This document shows, piece by piece, positions 36,834 to 49,150 of a DNA stretch of 64,000 nt. The DNA lies in NCBI GenBank assembly GCA_008692225.1, contig VICG01000011.1, forward strand, positions 1,240,001-1,304,000, read 5' to 3'. A model generated the notes under the pieces. It worked only from the letters and a program-made list of their open reading frames with translations, searched no databases and had not been told where the DNA came from. The stretch's first letter is position 1; every line of letters begins with the position of its first letter. The position numbers were made by a program, and so were the translations under genes. This stretch comes from Monilinia fructicola (Eukaryota > Ascomycota > Leotiomycetes > Helotiales > Sclerotiniaceae).

Positions 36834-38883
36834 ATGGTTGTCACATTACCAAGCCCAGATACCTATGTTCGATTTGTGAGCAAAAGGGTAGGTCAATATC
36901 CATTTTCGATAGGATTTTGTATAAGCTGTTACATTGCCGACTAACATTATTTCTTTCCAACAGACCGGTAAAGTCCTAGCTGATGATGATGAACTCTATC
37001 ATACCGACAAAGATCCCGCTAAGGCGGAACATTGGTGGAGAATAATTCCAGCTAATGGCCAAACCAACCGGTACATTATCAAAAATGTCACCACTGGGCG
37101 AGCAATCTGGTGTCGCTTCAAGAATCGTCGTGCAGGTTGTATCGACGATGATGGGAAATGGCCGGATAATTGGTTTGTCTTTGAGGAGACAAAGCTTCCT
37201 GGCTGTAGTGGTACCTTTCGCATTCGCTGTCCTTCAACCAACTGCACTCTTGCCTCACGCACCGATCAAAAACCCGCCGTCGACGGTATCATGCTAAAGG
37301 ATGATGGCTCACCTGACAATGAAGACCAACATTTTTCGATGATCTTCGAGGACATGGAAGTTCAAAGCATCGAATATGATATCAAAGCTGGTAAAAATTC
37401 AACAGAAAAGCCAGCGGTGATTGCTGACCAAGATCTGGAGAACTCATCGGATACAGAACAAATCCAGACATTCACTTACAACGAAGACAAGGCAGAAGAG
37501 CACAGTTTCGAGCACTCACATGGCTTCGAAGTCTCCCTTTCTCAGAAAATTACTATCAACGTATTACCCATGGTGGCAGGTGGCGAATTTGAAGTCAAGG
37601 CAAGCCAGAAGAATGAATGGAAGTGGGGTGAAAAGAACACTATCACCACAAAGTGGGGTATCAGTCAAGCTCTTAAGGTGCCCAAAAATAGCACATTTGT
37701 GGCTACTCTGACAGCGACGAAGAAGGAAATCTCAGTCCCATTTAAGATAACATGGGTTGCCAAGGACTCCGGTGCGAAAAATATCACTTATGGAGTGTAT
37801 AAGGGTGTTTCATACTACGGTGCTTCTACCAGTGTCAAACCAAAGTCTGGTGCTTCTGGGACTGCTTATAAGGATGAAAACAGGTCGTTTGAGGATGATG
37901 CTGAGGGCATTGAGGGGGGCGCCGGAGATGAAGAACGAAAATATCAGGAGGACAATGAGCAAGCAGATTTCTCTCGTCCAAATCGAGAGGAAGCTATCTA
38001 CAATGCAGATTATTCCTATGACGGGCAAGGTTCGTACGAGGAAGAGCAAGCTTTTAGCAATGATGCAGAAAAACAGGATGAAAACCAAGCCGAGCCGGAA
38101 TACGAAAAAAACAAACCATATGAAGAAGCTTACGATGGTGAGGAGGGCCACCAGTCTAACGAGATAGAATACGACGAAGAAGGTTCATGGATGCAAGACA
38201 ATGAAGATGGCGAACAATCCCATACTGAATACCAACAGAACGAATCCGGGGAGACTGATGACCAAGAACAAAGTTTGAATGAAGCTGAAGCAGAGGAAAC
38301 AACTTCGCAGCTGACCTATGAAAATGGAAATAACTATAATGATCGCCAATATGACAACCCTCATGTAGAGAACCTATCCCTCGAAGACTCGGCGCCAATT
38401 TACCAAGCCAGCACAGAATCGTACTCGAGAGGCTACAATCAACAAAACCCCGATACCAATGATTATGAGAGCAATCAACTCAACAATGAATTTACTAATT
38501 CAGAATCATACACCTCCAAGTATCAAGATACCGGCTGCTCGCGCGAAGATGACAGCTCCAATGAACAGCGATACAGTGAAGGAGAGAATAATAACAACGC
38601 CTACGGTCGAACCAACGACCATGATGAACCTTCCAGGCCTACCTATCAAGACAATCATTATGATGAAGCTCATTGCTATGACCAACCTTCCAAGCCTACC
38701 TACGAGGAAAATACTGATCGTCAAGCCAATGATTACGAGCGATTTAATGAGGATGCGACCACCGAACGGAATTCCTACGGTAGCACCGATAACTATGATA
38801 GCAACGGCAACTATGATCGATATTCGGGGTCTACTTATGGAGAAAATGCCGAATCTTCCTACAACAGGTATCAGCAGTACTAG
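36834..38883 (+). CDS. Beta-trefoil plus aerolysin-like pore-forming-type protein with acidic tail
   Basis: Two exons (36834-36887 and 36964-38883) give about 657 aa. The intron (76 nt) joins VRFVSKR to TGKVLADD. Residues ~1-155 look like a beta-trefoil, lectin-type domain (repeated Trp/Phe-x-Ile motifs such as WWRII, RYIIKNVTTG, FRIRCPS). Residues ~180-320 match the aerolysin/ETX-MTX2 pattern: a stretch rich in Ser, Thr, Lys and Glu in alternating beta strands, including TFTYNEDKAEEHSFEHSHGF and VPFKITWVAKDSG. Such lectin plus aerolysin proteins occur in fungi and can form membrane pores. From ~325 to the end the protein is a long, acidic, Gln/Asn/Tyr-rich low-complexity tail with loose repeats (YDEEGSW, PTYQDN, PTYEEN). 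There is no signal peptide, so the protein would be cytosolic or released without the classical route. Function is inferred from fold likeness only. Confidence 0.75.
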
Positions 38884-40114
38884 ATATGCTTTCGATCTAC
38901 TCGATATTTTCTCAACTCTCCCTTTCCAATTATTTCCAATTTAAGTATACGTGTAGGAGATGGGGTATGTCTAAATCAGTGTCAAATCTTTCCTTCTGGT
39001 CAATATGAATTCTTGGGAAGAGGTATCATAGAAGTTTTCAGCTCGGGTAACCTTCTCAGAAAACTTTAAATACATTTTCTTTCCTTAAAGCCTACATCAT
39101 ATAGATTTCTGCCAACAACTTAGTTAGAACCTCAATTAATCAATTTCATTTCCGTCTTGAACTTCAATTTATCGTTGTACACACTCCTAGCTGTCTCTTC
39201 TTTTTTCAGTATCAGAATATATGAACGTTGAATATTGCAAGTCCCCATCAACGACCACCAAAGAATCAAAAAAATAGATAATGCAGTATTATAAGTCAGG
39301 AGAAACTGCGAGATGACATGGAAAGCAACCATTTTTTTCATTATTTGTTTCGGCACTTGCTACATACATGCTTCTGTGCTCTTCTAAGTAGCACTTGTGG
39401 AAACTTCCCCGGCTCTACCTTGAGGTACGGGATAGTTACACGTCTTTGTGTAATTCAATGACGAGAACAATGATAACTCTTACTTATCCATCTTCTTACT
39501 TCCAAATTTCGATACAATTGGGAAAATGTATGACTTCTCTAGCGGTTCTCAGCCCGCCGCTTTTGTCAACCAATGCATCATACAGCCACTTGATGGTTAC
39601 TGATTTAGTTGCTTCGCTATACTTCTTTCGCTCGTAAGATCTCCATATTCCTTCTTTGTTACTCGGAAACCAAGGAATGCAATGAGGTATTTAAAGTGAA
39701 TATGTGATGATGGAAAGTGGGAATACAGGCTGTTACTTGAAGAAATCGACGTCTCAATCTCTCTCGACAACCATCCACTAATTTTTCTGAACCGAAATTT
39801 TCTTGCAAGTTTTCTTTGTACTCTCTCGATTAGAGTTTTAATCAAAAAGACGACGCGCTGGAAGCATCCTGGATGAGACGATAAGAGAAATGACGAAAAG
39901 ATGCTGGGTTGTATTCCAAGTATCTGGAAAGAAATTCCACACCAGGAAACTGCATCGAGTCCATCATATTTCCGACTGGCCAAAGAAAGAAAATTCACTT
40001 TCTATTTTCTCCAGAAGATTCGATTTACGAGTAACAAACTCCATCAACCATACCCCAACATTCTAAGACATCTACCGTACCAAAGCATCAACAAAGAATC
40101 CAAGGCAAAATAAA
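38884..40114. other. Intergenic, no gene seen
   Basis: Frames are short and without recognised domains. The last 100 bases before 40115 are rich in A and C, typical of a fungal 5' UTR. Confidence 0.5.
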
Positions 40115-40789
40115 ATGCCTCCCTCCCCAGGTCAGAGGCTCTCAACCCTCTCAGCCCGCATCTCCAAACTCTCCATTGAAAACCTGCCCCAGGACCCCAT
40201 CACATCCCCAAACATGAACCCAGCATCCTCATCCGCTCTCCCTTCACCCCGCAACCCCTACGCCTCATGCACCGTCGCCAACCCCATCACCTTCTCCAAC
40301 TGGCTCGACGAAATCGGTCCCGCAAACATCAACTCCATCACGCAACTCTACCTCTACCCCTCCCAACACCTCGGGCGTGTCATCTCGCTCCCCACCCTCG
40401 GAGACACCCTCGGCGATTCCTTCGGCGACCAGCAAACGCTCGCCGAGCTCCACGCCTGGATCGGCCTCCTGCAACGTCTGGCCAACGTCGCGACGGGCAT
40501 CCGCTCGCTCTCCATCTCCTTCGCCGCAGATGTGTCGGGTAGGGACACCCATCGGTATCGGCGGGGCGTGGGCGAGTGCATCGCGTTCATATGGGCGATT
40601 GGCAAGTTCAACGGGCTGCAGTATGTGGATCTGGGGGGCTATTTTCCGCTGCAGTGGCCGTTCTATCTGAGGAGTGTGTGGGGAGATCGGACGCGGATCT
40701 ATAATTCCGAGCGGGCGCCTGATTATCTGCTGTGGGAATGGAGGCGCGGGACCGAAATGTTGGATCCGACGGAGTTTGGGTGGCAGTGA
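40115..40789 (+). CDS. Hypothetical protein, 224 aa
   Basis: A single exon with ATG at 40115. The gene is visibly richer in G and C than its flanks, with C-ending codons in the first two thirds. The N-terminal ~50 residues are Ser/Pro-rich. The rest looks like a compact fold (ITFSNWLDEIGPANINSITQ, FIWAIGKFNGLQYVDLGGYF). The pattern of a short acidic residue stretch and a leucine-rich core recalls the C-terminal parts of fungal F-box/2EXR-like proteins, but I do not recognise a domain. Codon bias and length make it likely to be real. Confidence 0.65.
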   Translation: MPPSPGQRLSTLSARISKLSIENLPQDPITSPNMNPASSSALPSPRNPYASCTVANPITFSNWLDEIGPANINSITQLYLYPSQHLGRVISLPTLGDTLGDSFGDQQTLAELHAWIGLLQRLANVATGIRSLSISFAADVSGRDTHRYRRGVGECIAFIWAIGKFNGLQYVDLGGYFPLQWPFYLRSVWGDRTRIYNSERAPDYLLWEWRRGTEMLDPTEFGWQ

Positions 40790-41506
40790 GAATGGGGAAT
40801 CAAATATTGCGTGGGCTGGCTATAGAAAGAAGTGTAGGGTTGTGGGAATGAAGTGGGTGTTGTGGCTGTCTTGGTGGTTAGCCTTGATAGTGTGGTGAAG
40901 AGGGGCGGGCATTAATTCCTGGGGAAGACAGAGGATGAATGATTTCATTTACTCATATAGGCATGCGATAATATATTTTCGAGATACGGAACATAGGGTT
41001 TGTGGAATATGCTGATCAGGTACAAGGTGATTGAACAATATGACAATGTCATACTATTTGAGGTGCTGAATTATCAAAGGATGATTTTGTAAATTCGTTC
41101 AATATAATCATTTACTTCCCTCTCATATTAATGTCTCTCGTCAGTTGCTGTGGAGGCTATTGATACTGATCATGGAAGTTGGTATTGGTCGACTCATTGG
41201 CCTACCAAGCAACGTTCGCAAAGGGATCCGTCTAATTCGTGTAAAACTCCGGGAAATGTTTTCTACTATTGAATTTGGGCCTGAAGACAATTTCGTCGAC
41301 AATCTTCTTTTTTGAGAGAGCAATCCAAAGAACAAAGAAAGGTATTTCCACCCCGGAGTAGGAACTCTACCATAAGTGGCAGAGTCAAATTATTGCGTAA
41401 ATAGACTCTTTCCTGAACACGTCAAAATGCGAAAGAGGTTCTGCTTCGAGGTAGGGTTCGTTAATTTGTCACGCTTGTGACTGATGTAGAACAGTGGAAT
41501 AATGTA
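40790..41506. other. Intergenic, 3' flank
   Basis: AT-rich, with no supported frame. Confidence 0.45.
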
Positions 41507-42180
41507 TCATCGCATCACGTAAGTCGGTGGAGTCGGTTGTGATATTTTTGCATGTTTGAGTAGGAGGTTCTGTTCCCCGGCTTCAAATTCAAGTATCTCC
41601 ATCACAATATTGGAGTAGTCTTGATATTCCTTATTGCTCCAGGCTTCAAGGTAGTTGGCTCTTTTCTTTGTGGGCTGTATGATCTTGACTTTGGTGACAT
41701 TATAGCTTTGCTGATAGAAAATCATGCACTCTTTCACTAGAGTCCAGACAAGTTTGGTTTCATTGAAAATTCGAAGGCCAAATCTGGTAGCCTCAATGAT
41801 TTGACACAAAAGCTCTTGAGAATCTTTGATGTGAATGGAGCCCATAAAATTTTCCAGAAGCTAATATTACCAGGCCTGGTGTCGTTCAAAGGTTTTATAA
41901 AACTCTCTAGCCCCGGGTTATTCGCTAGAAGCAAATTTTTGCGTCTTCATCTCGCTCCACTTCTCATATATTTTGATAAAATTTTGCCCCAGCTGGACTT
42001 CAAAATAGTCACTGTGTTGGGAATTTGGGGTTTGAAAATCATTGTTTTTGACAGAAGCTTGAACGAGACCCTGTTGATATTGAATATCGGGGATGCTTTT
42101 GAGACTTATTCGGATTCAGGGTGGACTTATGAAACAGGAGAGTGGGAAAGAAATATCGAAAAGAAGTATGTAATTATATA
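41507..42180 (-). pseudogene. Decayed gene fragment(s)
   Basis: A minus-strand frame of 112 codons ends at 41507 and a second frame (41737-41934) overlaps it in another phase. The first reads FGLRIFNETKLVWTLVKECM and EAWSNKEYQDYSNIVMEILE, which is protein-like. Further upstream all frames are broken by stops. The plus strand is also open across part of the region (41801-42181), so the strand is uncertain. It resembles the C-terminal halves of 2EXR-type fungal proteins only in style. Confidence 0.3.
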
Positions 42181-42181
42181 G

Positions 42182-43441
42182 AATCGTAAACTGTTAGAAA
42201 GCCATGTCAAAATTAGCATTAAGAAGAAATATCAAGGTATCAAAAAGAATTACCTTAAGAAAGTGTAACAAAATTTCTTGTAGGAATCGAGATTGAGCTG
42301 TGAGAAAGATGTTGATAATAATAACCTTATAGCTAGAGCTGGTGGAGTAGTCTTGTGCTATTTCAGCTTCCTTCCATGAATCGTCATTGAGATTTGCTTA
42401 GTCCTTAGTAGTCCTAGTCCATTAGCCTCCCTCACTAGAGTGACTAAGCGCTTGAACCTCCAATCCATATTCTCTATTGGTGATGTATTCTTGAAATAAT
42501 TAAATATGCCCTCTTGTCCACATCCATCAATAGGTGTTTGCCCAAAATTTATGACATTGTAAGTAAATTGATAGCAACGACTTTAAGGCTATATGGTCAT
42601 TATTGCGCGACCCCTTGTCGGATGCACACCTACTTTAATCTCCTCCAGCAGCCAACGTACATTGTTGACGATCCAACCACTAGTTATTGTTCATGGCTCA
42701 CTATCTCACACATCGACTCTACTTGCCTCTTCGATATCATCAACAGCCACTGATACAACCACGAACTTGTTGGAGAGAACCGTGACACGAAGCGGTAAGA
42801 ACATAATTCCTGCCACAAATCTAAACCATTGAAGACGACTCCTTGACTTCAAGGGCAACAAAGAGTCCCAAGCTAGACTGAGAATTTGAAAACATCATGC
42901 TCGACTTATAGCATTACAGAAGTTTTAAATCTTCATGAACGGAAAGTTATATTACCTGGACAGAGTAGATAATCGGAGATCACTCTTGCTGCTTATTGTA
43001 AGACATCAACGCCGATAAAGATGAATGTGTCTACTCTCCTTAACAGTCAATGTAATGCGCTGATACAGAGCTACGAACGATTGTGGATATCCAATCATTT
43101 GATGTGCAGGAACAATGCAGAGTCATCATGAAGTATCGAGTCAGTTGATTTCTTTCGAACACCAGGCTTTTCGTGAAATGCTTTCAGGCAGTCATGAGTG
43201 AGAACTCAAAGAAAGCCAGGAGGGAAAACAGGAACGAGATGATCAGCCATCTAAAGTCTAGTAAAAGAAGTTGGCTAATGCGATGTTGGAGACACAGGCA
43301 GAACATATCTCACGTTTGAGATTGAGTATGAAGTTAATGTAGTACGACTTGGATTATTTATGCGGGAAGTATTCTGTTGAATGGGCTTTCATCAAAGATT
43401 GGATGTGTACAGGCTAAAAAACTGCCACAGAGTGTGAAAAG
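42182..43441. other. Intergenic, no gene seen
   Basis: Only short frames occur. No tRNA, repeat array or domain was recognised. Confidence 0.45.
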
Positions 43442-44310
43442 TCATAAAAGCAGCAGAACTTGGGTCGATCTAGCTTGCATCATCAGATCTTGTGTCTTTC
43501 TTGAAGAGTCTGAAGAAACAACTTGAACTTTTCGTGCCTGTCGAAATTCTCTCGCTATTTTCGTACTAGTTGGATGATAGTACAGTGAAACGAATGACAA
43601 GATCTTCATTAAAACAATTTTCAAGTCTGATCCGAATATCCACGCCAAGGAGGAATTTCGGTACAAGTCTATGTTTGATAACAGTCGAAGTACGCAATGT
43701 GGTGGATATAGACCTCTGGTATGGTTATCTGAATCGAGCTGACGGATCTTCTTCTCTGGAACAAAATGGCACTTTGTCTTTGTAGTATCCTGGTTGATCA
43801 TAATACCTTCAGGGTGAAGGAAACGACCAAGATCTTCAAAGGCCCAATATACCGTGCTGCGAATGGTTACGAATATATCTTGATCTCTCAGTTGGAACAA
43901 CCCGCAATGCATTGAACCAGGCCTGATGGTAAGAAAAGAGGAGAAAGATTAGCGCAGGCAAAGATCTTTTTTTTTTCATGCAAAGAATAGTTTGAGTTCG
44001 TCTCGAGCACCATTCCCCTTCTTGACAGTAAACAGGGTTCACCTGAATAGTTCTTGAATAGCTCTAGTGAGACTGTAAGATGCTCAATTTGAGTGAAGAA
44101 TGCCAGGAGCGGCCTCATTGAACATTCTCCAAGAGAGTAGCAACTCTTATGGCAAATTTTGAGAATAGAGAGTTATCCCAGTGGATAAAGGTTATCTTGG
44201 TTTTATCAAAAGACAGCAGAGTGATTGGCAAGCGCTCTAGAGTAATCATGCGGACTTTCCTCGAGACAAGAGATACCAGTATTTATTGCATCCCTGTTTT
44301 TCTCGGAACA
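43442..44310 (-). pseudogene. Frameshifted gene remnant
   Basis: Minus-strand protein-like pieces run in order but in different phases: RKVRMITLERLPITLLSFDK and HWDNSLFSKFAIRVATLLEN (about 44280-44120), then a stop and a phase change into RPLLAFFTQIEHLTVSLELF (44118-43980), then a further piece ending at 43442 with VYWAFEDLGRFLHPEG. The phrases match the style of 2EXR/F-box-like fungal proteins such as the intact gene at 45727-47064. Stops and phase changes indicate a dead copy. Confidence 0.4.
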
Positions 44311-45311
44311 CCATCTATCTCTTGCTGTCTTTGCAGACCTAGAGAAAGGGTGAAATATTGAGCTTTGGAATAATTGAGCAAGTTGATTATCATTGTTTGA
44401 ATCTCTGTAGATAGTTTGTCGCAATTGGGGCATCAAGTGATATCCACGCCTATGTGGCTAACACCGTACAACTTGACAGGTGGAGTTTGACCGGCGCAGG
44501 AGTAAAGCAATGAATCATGTTACTCGTCAAGTAGTTTTTATTGTGAAACCATATTTTCAGACGCAGATTTCATGAGATCGGCTCGCGACGTAGTGCCAGA
44601 TATGAATTCGGTCTAAGTTCTGGCGTCGTCTGTAGTGACAGCGAGCCAATATCGACGGTTGTTAGCTGCAGGTGAAGTATGATTCGTATCAATCGTGACG
44701 TTAGGTGTTTCTCTATTCTTCCTTCCATCTTCTCGTGGTGTTGATGTAGGCTATCTGGGTTTTTCGTGACAAAGAGTTGCAGGCGTGTAAAATATTGTTA
44801 TTAGCTGCTGAGACGGTAGGCATACTAGAGCATCATTCTTACCTGTTGAATTTGTTTTGGCAAATCTTAATAGATACCGTGGAACTTGATTTTGATGGTT
44901 TGAGGAAATCAATTTCCTATTACCTAGCTATCATCCATAAGTGAGCACCTGTATAATATTAATAAAGCCAGAAAACTTACTCTCAAATGTCGTTCTTTTT
45001 CTCAACTCTTCTGGATACTTGAATAGGTCTGCTAAGAAAGATCATCAAGTTACTCTAATCAAAGAGACAAAATTTATCTGAAGTTTGTGCCATGCTTTGC
45101 AGCGAGTTTCTCCAGGACCAAAATTTCAAAAGCACTTTGAAGGGTCCAATTTATTTTCATGTGGGCAAGTTTTGGATAAGTAATAATTATCCTGTGGACA
45201 CAAATGGAAAATTAAATAATTTTCTGGCCAGGATGAAACTGAAGAAGATAAGAGCAAACTTGTTTTGAATAGTTCTTTTCTTGGCACTATGTTGTGAGGT
45301 GTCTCCCTAAG
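44311..45311. other. Intergenic / debris
   Basis: No intact frame is seen. Short protein-like pieces may belong to the neighbouring remnants. Confidence 0.4.
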
Positions 45312-45600
45312 TTACCAAGCGACAACCGAGCTCGGATAAATATCCGGCAAAGGGTTAAACCTCCTTTCACAGATTTGCTTTCTCCACCTCTCAAAAAATT
45401 TGCCTTTGCTCTGTTCATGAAGTATAAAGATCAAGTTGAGATATAGTTCCAAACTTAAAAGTGTAATCTTGGAGCATCCTCTGAAATCAATAAGTGAAAT
45501 AATTAGGCTCTGGCAGAGCTCTGCACAGTTTGAATGCAGGTCACGGAAGAATATATTATTTGGGGGGCATCTAACATCAAGGTTTAATATCACAATTTTG
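45312..45600 (-). pseudogene. Short gene remnant
   Basis: A minus-strand open frame of 93 codons contains LNLIFILHEQSKGKFFERWR and RRFNPLPDIYP. The style again resembles the middle of 2EXR-type proteins. It lacks a clear start and domain context, so I treat it as a remnant. Confidence 0.25.
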
Positions 45601-45726
45601 AAACCATGTGAAACGTGAGAATATTTTACTTTGAATTATAATTAGTACAGAACTCTGAGACGAGTTTGAGAGGACTGTAAAGCTATCATCGCTACCATCT
45701 CTATCGCAAAGATCATTGAGAGACAA

Positions 45727-47064
45727 CTATCCATCGCTTGAGATCGGCAAGCCAGCCTCTCTATAAAGCTCCACAAAGTCCTCGATGTGTTGTCCTGGTG
45801 GGTAGTCTTTGCTCTTGTCTCTGAGTTCATAGTTTTCAGTGAACTGATTTGCCCAGCAAGCCTCATTGTATATCATGAAGTCCTTCTCGAGCCCCTCCCA
45901 ATCATCGGTTGAGCAAGATGGAGCGGTTCTTCGTACGAGTGCGTATGTTATCTCAGGGATCTTCCAGGAGGTAGAACCAGAGTCTTCGAGAGCCCCGTTT
46001 CTTGAGTTTGGCTTCAATTTATTGAACTCCGCTTGGATGGAATCCTCCAAGAAACTCAAGTCCCTATCGTATTCGCTTTCATCTTCGATATCATCTGGCG
46101 GATTCCACCAGTATCCCCCTTCGATCTTATCAAATTGTACAAGCGCCACTCCGCAATCGCCATTAACACCGTATTCGCGCTCATCACTGAGACTCTTGAC
46201 ATGTTTGTACGAACCCAGCATTCCTTCGCATAATTGCCGGGCGTCCTCAGAATTGCATCTCCACATGTCTTTCTTTTCAGCGGGAAGATCTGGGAATTTA
46301 AAGAAATCCTTTTGTCCATCAATATTTTGTGACATCCATTTGCAGAAATCTTCATGCTGGGATTGAGCAAGAGCATTGAAGTCGGGGTGATCAACGTTGT
46401 TGGCATGCCGATAATTGTTCTTGCAATAGTTGGGTTGATGATATTTGGTTTCGTTCCCGTCTCGCCAAATACCCGCGTGCTGAGTGAAAATCAGTCGTTT
46501 GATTTGCGGCAATTGCAAGATGATGGTGGCAGGATTGCATTGAACTATACCACCACAAGGGTAGCCAACTGAGTTCTCCCAGCATTCATAGTCAATTGCA
46601 AGAGTCTTCAACTTATCCCGACAGCCTTGGCTCTCTAATGCTTGAAGGAATCCTGTGTTGTGCAAATGACCGACTCTATCACCTATGAATATGATATCTT
46701 TGTTCCAGTTGACCCATGTCCCAAAACACCATGACATTTTCTTACGTATAATCGCTCTGGATTCACGATTGACGCTCAAGAGTGCAGGCTCATAGCATCT
46801 CTTTTCGCAGCCACAAGGAACTGCATACCACTCAAAAGAAATAGGGGTTCCATCGATATTGTAATGACTTGGTCTATTGCAGACTTCGATGACGTGACCT
46901 GGATGCAAGGCTTCGGCAGCTTCCCAGATCATGGTTTTCAAATCAAGACAAAGATCGGAAAAAAGGTGGAAGGTCGAGAATGGCTGCGCATCTGATGGAG
47001 GTGGTGGAGGTGATTGAGAAGCTGCTTCGAGCAATAGTTTTGCCCCTTGCCTGGTTAAAACCAT
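45727..47064 (-). CDS. 2EXR-domain hypothetical protein
   Basis: A single exon with ATG at 47064 encodes 445 aa. Near residue 30 it reads FSTFHLFSDLCLDLKTMIWE, the signature of the 2EXR domain of filamentous fungi (F-x-LF-x-L...R/K-x-MIWE). The next part, ALLSVNRESRAIIRKK, is the second typical motif. A central stretch CNPATIILQLPQIKRLIF follows. The C-terminal half is acidic and aromatic-rich. Members of this family are abundant, fast-changing and uncharacterised in Leotiomycetes; no biochemical role is known to me. It is the only intact member among several fragments in 41-46 kb. Confidence 0.82.
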   Translation of the reverse strand: MVLTRQGAKLLLEAASQSPPPPPSDAQPFSTFHLFSDLCLDLKTMIWEAAEALHPGHVIEVCNRPSHYNIDGTPISFEWYAVPCGCEKRCYEPALLSVNRESRAIIRKKMSWCFGTWVNWNKDIIFIGDRVGHLHNTGFLQALESQGCRDKLKTLAIDYECWENSVGYPCGGIVQCNPATIILQLPQIKRLIFTQHAGIWRDGNETKYHQPNYCKNNYRHANNVDHPDFNALAQSQHEDFCKWMSQNIDGQKDFFKFPDLPAEKKDMWRCNSEDARQLCEGMLGSYKHVKSLSDEREYGVNGDCGVALVQFDKIEGGYWWNPPDDIEDESEYDRDLSFLEDSIQAEFNKLKPNSRNGALEDSGSTSWKIPEITYALVRRTAPSCSTDDWEGLEKDFMIYNEACWANQFTENYELRDKSKDYPPGQHIEDFVELYREAGLPISSDG

Positions 47065-49150
47065 GCTGGGCGTTGAGAATTGATTGTACCTAAAATATGG
47101 TAGTGTATTTGAAGGAATCGGATGTTGACGAAGGAAAAAAAATTAAGGTGTTGGAGGTAAAGACAATTAATAAAGAGAAGAAAATATTGTGATTTGTAAG
47201 CGTTCTTGAATTCATTGTCAGAAATCTACCAATCAAACACACGCTTTAAGGTCTATGAGATCAGAAAGAAAAACATGTTTCTCGCTTCAAGATTGATCAA
47301 GTAAAAGCATCAATACCCTTCCTACAACCTCCCTCGTCCTCCTTCTCCCCTTTTCATCTTTCTATAATAAACTATCACTGAGAAAATGTATTAGTTTAGA
47401 GATTGTGTCATGGTTATGTCGGCAGAGCTTTCAATGTGCAAGTATAATTTGAGGTTGCGGTCTAAGTTGTTGGTGGTAGCAACGGTTCTCTTTTGTATGA
47501 ACTTGAACCTAATCCTAGGACATCTATTCCAGCCATATTTTCGATAGGAGGCAATGCTGCCGATGAGATGCAACAAGATCTGTCTTCAAAAACTCAAGCC
47601 CAGCGAAAGAAATTACCGTCAAGCTTCAGATGATCAACTCAAGCACCTCGACAAAAGCCCCAAATCACGACAGACTACAGTCATCACAGCAAATGCAATG
47701 CTTCATGAAGCAACGACCCTCCCTCGTGTCGCTATTGCATTCTCACCACTTGTAGCTTTAGGTCATACTGATGGCCCGACTGCCTTGCACGCCGTCAAAG
47801 TGCGACTGTGCGTTTTTGTTTCACTTCCATATCTATTCCCATTGGAGTGCTTAGCAATATACATTAGCATCAACTGAAAATCATGCAATGTATACATCTT
47901 ACCACCCTGGCATAATCAGCAGTGGGAAGCTAACAACAAGCACTTATTTCCGCTCAGTTCGCTTCACGTCTGAAGCTGCTCCTAAACCTCCCTTCCTCAC
48001 GGTCGAGATAAGGTTTGAGGACTCCAGATAGTCTTCTCATAGCCCACTATAGAGCTTTATTCTAACAATTATCTAGCAGTGGGTGGAAGGAAACGAACAC
48101 GAATACACCCAGTCGCGGCTCTACAATCCCTTCGGATCATAAAAGGGGGATAAATCTGTTTTCAAATCTCCCATTCGGCTATCGAGAATATGCATTCAGG
48201 ATCATCCCAGTTCCTTGCAATTCGATATTGGAGCCCTAATTCTCGACCAGCATGCGATGTCAGTAAAGTCGTCGTCCAATTTTGCCTCTCGGAGCATCTC
48301 TCCACGATATGGAAAATCTGCATGGTTCTATCATGTAAGATTACGTGCGCCGAAGGCCAGGAATAACGAAAAGGACTTCCCTTGGGCTGTCCAAGTCTGC
48401 TGTCTATTTCAAATCAGCCCAGCCCCGAAGATGTAGTTTCTTGGTCTCCCTCGGTCGACACATCCCAATACGTTTTCAGGTGACCCATCCGGGGTTCTCG
48501 TGCTATTCATGGCTCAAGCAAAAGATGCATGGCAGATGATCTCACCTGCTTGTGTTTACTGGAGAGGATAGAGAGTAATGAAGTGTATCCTGTCAGAGGT
48601 TTGTTGATAAAGCTTGCAGCTCGGTTCTATATCTTGGACACAATCATTATCGTTAGAAGTCATGAATAAAAGGGGGGCGTTAGGGATGGGGGCATTGGTT
48701 TGAACTTCAAGGCTACCTCATGGATCTTTGGGAAAATATATTAACAGCAATATAGTTCGTCGTCTATCTTAGCAGATTGCAAATATCAATAAGCTGGGTC
48801 AATACCGGAATGCTAGGTTGATAAAGGTGAAGGATAGCGTGGGATACAAGGCAGAATTGAGTATGGTGATATCTTTTGGCATTTTAATCATCCTAGGATC
48901 ATGAATTCACGGGCTCAATGTCGTGATATACCAATTATTTCATGTTCTTTGAGTTTCAGTCGTTCACACTTGTCAGTCAAATCATCCGTCTTGTACGGAA
49001 TGTATGATATGGGAGTCTGGTATGTGAAGAGACCTCTTCCGATAGCATGTATGCTTTGCTACGAGTGGTTTAATCCAAATTTGACTTGTCACAGTGGTCT
49101 GCATTGAATCAGAAAAGAACCTGGGAATTGAAACGTGTTTAGCTCAATCA
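47065..49150. other. Intergenic, no gene seen
   Basis: The 2EXR promoter lies at its left end. No frame here has a recognised domain or convincing composition. Confidence 0.45.
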
